DNA of 64,000 bases from Mycolicibacterium goodii (GTDB lineage: Bacteria; Actinomycetota; Actinomycetes; Mycobacteriales; Mycobacteriaceae): NCBI RefSeq assembly GCF_022370755.2, contig NZ_CP092364.2, positions 868,001 to 932,000 of the forward strand, read 5' to 3'. Shown piece by piece: positions 61,693-64,000 of the stretch. The notes beneath the pieces are model-generated. The model was not told the DNA's origin, ran no database searches, and saw only the letters and a program-made list of their open reading frames with translations. The position numbers and the translations under genes are program-made. Every line of letters begins with the position of its first letter. The stretch's first letter is position 1.

Positions 61693-62274
61693 GTGACTGT
61701 CCGTACGGCCGCTTCGCCGAAAGCCCGCAGCGCCCGAACGCTGGCTGTCCTGGCAGCCGCAATGGTTCCGGTGTTCGCCGCGTGCTCGACCGACGAGCCG
61801 GCATCCCCCGAGGTGCCGCAGAGCGCATCGCCGACTGCCGACGCGGCCAGACATGGCCCGTTCTTCCCGCAGTGCGGCGGTATCAGCGATCAGACCGTGT
61901 CCGAGCTGACCCAGGTTCCCGGCCTCGTCAACACCGCCACGAACTCGTCGGGCTGCCAGTGGCTGCAGGGCGGCAGCATCCTCGGCCCGCACTTCTCGTT
62001 CACGTGGTTCCGGGGCAGCCCGATCGGCCGCGAACGCAAGACCGAGGAACTGTCGCGGGCCAGCGTCGAGGACATCAACATCGAGGGGCACAGTGGATTC
62101 ATCGCCGTCGGCGAGGATCCGTTGACGCCCGGCGACGTCACGCTGTGCGAGATCGGCATCCAGTTCGACGACGACTTCATCGAGTGGTCGGTCAGCTACG
62201 CCCAGAAGCCGTACCCGGATCCGTGCGACGTGGCCAAAGAGCTCACCCGTCAGTCGATTGTGAATTCCAAATGA
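61693..62274 (+). CDS. lprB: Lipoprotein LprB
   Basis: A 193-residue lipoprotein. From GTG 61693 the basic N-region is followed by RTLAVLAAAMVPVFAAC, a lipobox with Cys. The mature protein (HGPFFPQCGGISDQTVSELT, GCQWLQGGSILGPHFSFTWF, VTLCEIGIQF) has four conserved Cys and is the DUF3558 type, the same family as LprC. Coupled to lprC by an ATGA overlap, as in Rv1274-Rv1275. Divergent from the ABC exporter pair, which suggests a common envelope-related role. Function unknown. Confidence 0.9.
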   Translation: MTVRTAASPKARSARTLAVLAAAMVPVFAACSTDEPASPEVPQSASPTADAARHGPFFPQCGGISDQTVSELTQVPGLVNTATNSSGCQWLQGGSILGPHFSFTWFRGSPIGRERKTEELSRASVEDINIEGHSGFIAVGEDPLTPGDVTLCEIGIQFDDDFIEWSVSYAQKPYPDPCDVAKELTRQSIVNSK

Positions 62275-62831
62275 GGCGCCCGACGATGCTGCGCAAGGGA
62301 GTCGCCACGCTCGCGGCCGGTCTGGCGGTGTTCGCCGGCCTGACCGGCTGTAGCCGCACGATCGAGGGCACCGCCGCCAAGGAGGGCGCCGGCGGCGGGC
62401 CGAGCAACAACAGCTCCGAGCGGCAGTACCCGAACCTGCTCAAAGAGTGCGAGGTGCTCACCGAGGACATCCTGGCCGAGACGGTCGGGGCCGATCCGCT
62501 CGACATCCAGAGCACGTTCGTGGGCGCGGTGTGCCGTTGGCAGGCGGCGAATCCCGCGGGCCTGGTGGACATCACCAGGTTCTGGTACGAGCAGGGCAGC
62601 CTCGACAACGAGCGTCAGGTCGCCGAGCAGCTGCAGTACGCCATCGAGTCGCGCCGCATCGCCGGGGTGGATTCGATCGTCATGAAGCCCAACGGACTCA
62701 ACGGCGCGTGCGGTGTGGCCAGCGACGCCGCGGGCGTGGTCGGCTGGTGGGTGAACCCGCAGGCGCCGGGTCTCGATGCGTGCGGCATGGCGACCAAGCT
62801 CATGGAGCTCACGCTCGCCACCAACAGCTAG
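62271..62831 (+). CDS. lprC: Lipoprotein LprC
   Basis: A 186-residue lipoprotein. Signal peptide LRKGVATLAAGLAVFAGLTGC with a clear lipobox (shown without its first residues), then a Gly/Ser/Asn spacer and a DUF3558 domain (KECEVLTEDILAETVGADPL, AVCRWQAANPAGLVDITRFW, NGACGVASDAAGVVGWWV). The ATG overlaps the lprB stop. Its similarity to LprB shows ancient tandem duplication. Function unknown. Confidence 0.9.
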   Translation: MRRPTMLRKGVATLAAGLAVFAGLTGCSRTIEGTAAKEGAGGGPSNNSSERQYPNLLKECEVLTEDILAETVGADPLDIQSTFVGAVCRWQAANPAGLVDITRFWYEQGSLDNERQVAEQLQYAIESRRIAGVDSIVMKPNGLNGACGVASDAAGVVGWWVNPQAPGLDACGMATKLMELTLATNS

Positions 62832-62839
62832 CGGGGGAC

Positions 62840-63340
62840 TCAGCGGGGTACGTGGAAGGTCACGAGTTGCGCGGCGCCGAGCGCCAATTCGTCCCACGGC
62901 CCGGCGAATCGCAGCACGGCGATCGCCGAGGTCGGAAACTTGCGCGAGATGTTCTCGGCCACAGCCGGATTCGTACCGTCATCGAGGCCGAGTGCCACCG
63001 ACGACATGGCCGGCTCGTGTCCCACGACCAGCAGGGTTTGCGGTGGCGCGCCGAAGCGTGACACCACGTCGTTGATCTCGCCGATCACCGTTCCCGGCGT
63101 CGCGTCGTAGATCGTCCCGACGTATTCGGTGGGTGCGTCGATCCCGGTGCGCGCCAGCGTCTGGCGCGTCCTGGTCGCGGTCGAGCACAACACCGCGTCG
63201 ATGCCCGGCGCGTTGGCGCGGATCCAGTCGCCGGCCAACGCCGCCTCGCGGACGCCGCGCTGCGCGAGGGGTCGCTCATGGTCGACGACCCCGTCGGGGT
63301 AGTCCGACTTGGCGTGACGCATCAGCAGCACGGTTCCCAT
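62840..63340 (-). CDS. SixA-type histidine phosphatase (Rv1276c-type)
   Basis: A 166-residue phosphoglycerate-mutase-superfamily protein. The phospho-His site is VLLMRHAKSDYPDG (RHA form, as in SixA) and the second histidine is in LLVVGHEPAMSSVAL. SixA removes phosphate from phosphohistidine proteins; here the partner is unknown. MGTVLLMRHAKSD (63340) is the usual family start; an ATG at 63358 adds six residues. Neither has a strong Shine-Dalgarno sequence. Between lprC (convergent) and sbcD (divergent), as in M. tuberculosis. Confidence 0.87.
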   Translation of the reverse strand: MGTVLLMRHAKSDYPDGVVDHERPLAQRGVREAALAGDWIRANAPGIDAVLCSTATRTRQTLARTGIDAPTEYVGTIYDATPGTVIGEINDVVSRFGAPPQTLLVVGHEPAMSSVALGLDDGTNPAVAENISRKFPTSAIAVLRFAGPWDELALGAAQLVTFHVPR

Positions 63341-63444
63341 GGGATCACGGTATGCCATGCCGACGCAGGTCCCGGTACTTGTCGGCGCCCGGTCCTACAC
63401 TCGCCTTGCCCGACGATGAACACACACGAGAGGGGACGGGAGCG

Positions 63445-64000
63445 ATGCGTTTCCTGCACACCGCCGACTGGCAGCTCGGTATGACCCGTCACTTCCTCAA
63501 CGGTGAGGCCCAGCCACGGTATTCGGCGGCGCGGCGCGAAGCGGTCGCGAGCCTCGGAGAGGTCGCGAAGCGCACCGGTGCGGAGTTCGTGGTGGTGTCC
63601 GGCGACGTGTTCGAGCACAACCAACTCGCGCCGCGCGATGTCAGCCAGTCGCTGGAGGCCATGCGTGCGATCGGCGTGCCGGTGTATCTGCTGCCCGGCA
63701 ACCACGATCCGCTCGACGCGGCGTCGGTGTACACCAGCGCGCTGTTCCTCGCCGAGCGCCCCGACAACGTCGTCGTCCTCGATCGCGCAGGCGTGCACGA
63801 GGTCCGGCCGGGCGTGCAGATCGTCGCGGCGCCGTGGCGGTCCAAAGCGCCCACCACCGACCTCGTCGGTGATGTCCTCGGTGAGGTGCCTGCCGCCGAC
63901 GGCGTCACCCGGGTTCTGGTGGGGCACGGCGGTGTGGACATCCTCGACCCGGACAAGGACAAGCCGTCGCTGATCCGCATGGCCGCGGTCGAGGACGCGC
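63445..64000 (+). CDS. sbcD: DNA repair exonuclease SbcD-like, N-terminal part
   Basis: The first 185 residues of a metallophosphoesterase nuclease; the gene runs off the window. Motifs: FLHTADWQLG (D-x-H-type metal site with HTADWQLG), VVSGDVFEHN (GD), LLPGNHDPLD (GNHD) and VLVGHGG. GGGAG 4 bp before the ATG fixes the start. With SbcC (expected downstream, Rv1278) it would form an Mre11-Rad50-like complex trimming DNA hairpins and blocked ends. Rv1277 orthologue by order. Confidence 0.9.
   Translation, partial: MRFLHTADWQLGMTRHFLNGEAQPRYSAARREAVASLGEVAKRTGAEFVVVSGDVFEHNQLAPRDVSQSLEAMRAIGVPVYLLPGNHDPLDAASVYTSALFLAERPDNVVVLDRAGVHEVRPGVQIVAAPWRSKAPTTDLVGDVLGEVPAADGVTRVLVGHGGVDILDPDKDKPSLIRMAAVEDA

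Noticed and set aside
1..64000. tRNA, rRNA, CRISPR, insertion sequence or prophage
   Set aside because: No cloverleaf, spaced repeats, transposase or phage genes were recognised by eye; small RNAs could be missed without covariance searches.

Overview
The window is high-GC actinobacterial DNA, and its gene order tells which branch. From memory, the genes follow Mycobacterium tuberculosis Rv1237 to Rv1277 almost step for step: sugB-sugC, corA, malic enzyme, lpqZ, a short-chain dehydrogenase, kgd, an Rv1249c-type membrane protein, MFS, nuclease-helicase, lprE, DEAD-box helicase, acyltransferase, TetR, cyp130, FAD oxidase, tap, udgB, Ddn-like, HIT, pH-type adenylyl cyclase, an ABC exporter pair, lprB-lprC, SixA and sbcD. 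The proteins most resemble the fast-growing M. smegmatis/M. goodii group (inference; no search was run). Between these conserved genes lie blocks that the tubercle bacillus lacks.

Layout. 1-2226: end of the LpqY-SugABC trehalose importer, with a SUFU-domain gene coupled to sugC. 2231-10319: a GntR/HutC regulator facing a seven-gene run (IMPase-like phosphatase, small membrane protein, SSS symporter, M20 carbamoylase/allantoate-type amidohydrolase, amidase, two paralogous small-molecule kinases), with a 15-bp palindrome in the divergent gap. This looks like a complete uptake-and-breakdown pathway for an unknown amide or ureide. 10316-13524: CorA, malic enzyme, LpqZ. 13532-16837: SDR, then a small XRE repressor facing a methionine aminopeptidase across two copies of one palindrome, then an MHS transporter. 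16934-20674: kgd. 20833-31908: membrane protein, two drug exporters, nuclease-helicase, lprE, RNA helicase, acyltransferase. 31918-35372: siderophore-interacting reductase behind an IdeR-like box, tetR-cyp130, rhomboid protease. 35373-41335: FAD oxidase, Tap, UdgB, luciferase-like oxidoreductase, Ddn-like, HIT, VOC. 41356-45939: an AraC gene whose last 83 bp is duplicated around a lower-GC inserted gene (HhH-GPD-like), a 13E12/DUF222 HNH protein, a hypoxanthine-DNA glycosylase and a polysaccharide deacetylase. 45979-51115: flavin monooxygenase facing butanediol dehydrogenase, acetoin reductase and a GAF regulator, with a cluster of GTTGC half-sites between them. 51134-56257: adenylyl cyclase, DUF305 lipoprotein and a copper unit (CsoR-like operator, CopZ, His-rich secreted protein, CopA). 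56261-64000: AIM24, small proteins, heterodimeric ABC exporter, LprB/LprC, SixA, start of sbcD.

The most promising uncharacterised items are the 83-bp-repeat insertion carrying the HhH-GPD-like gene, the XRE/aminopeptidase module, the amidohydrolase/kinase catabolic cluster and the ketone/diol cluster with its operator array. No rRNA, tRNA, CRISPR array, insertion sequence or prophage was seen. No stretch longer than about 250 bp is without a gene.
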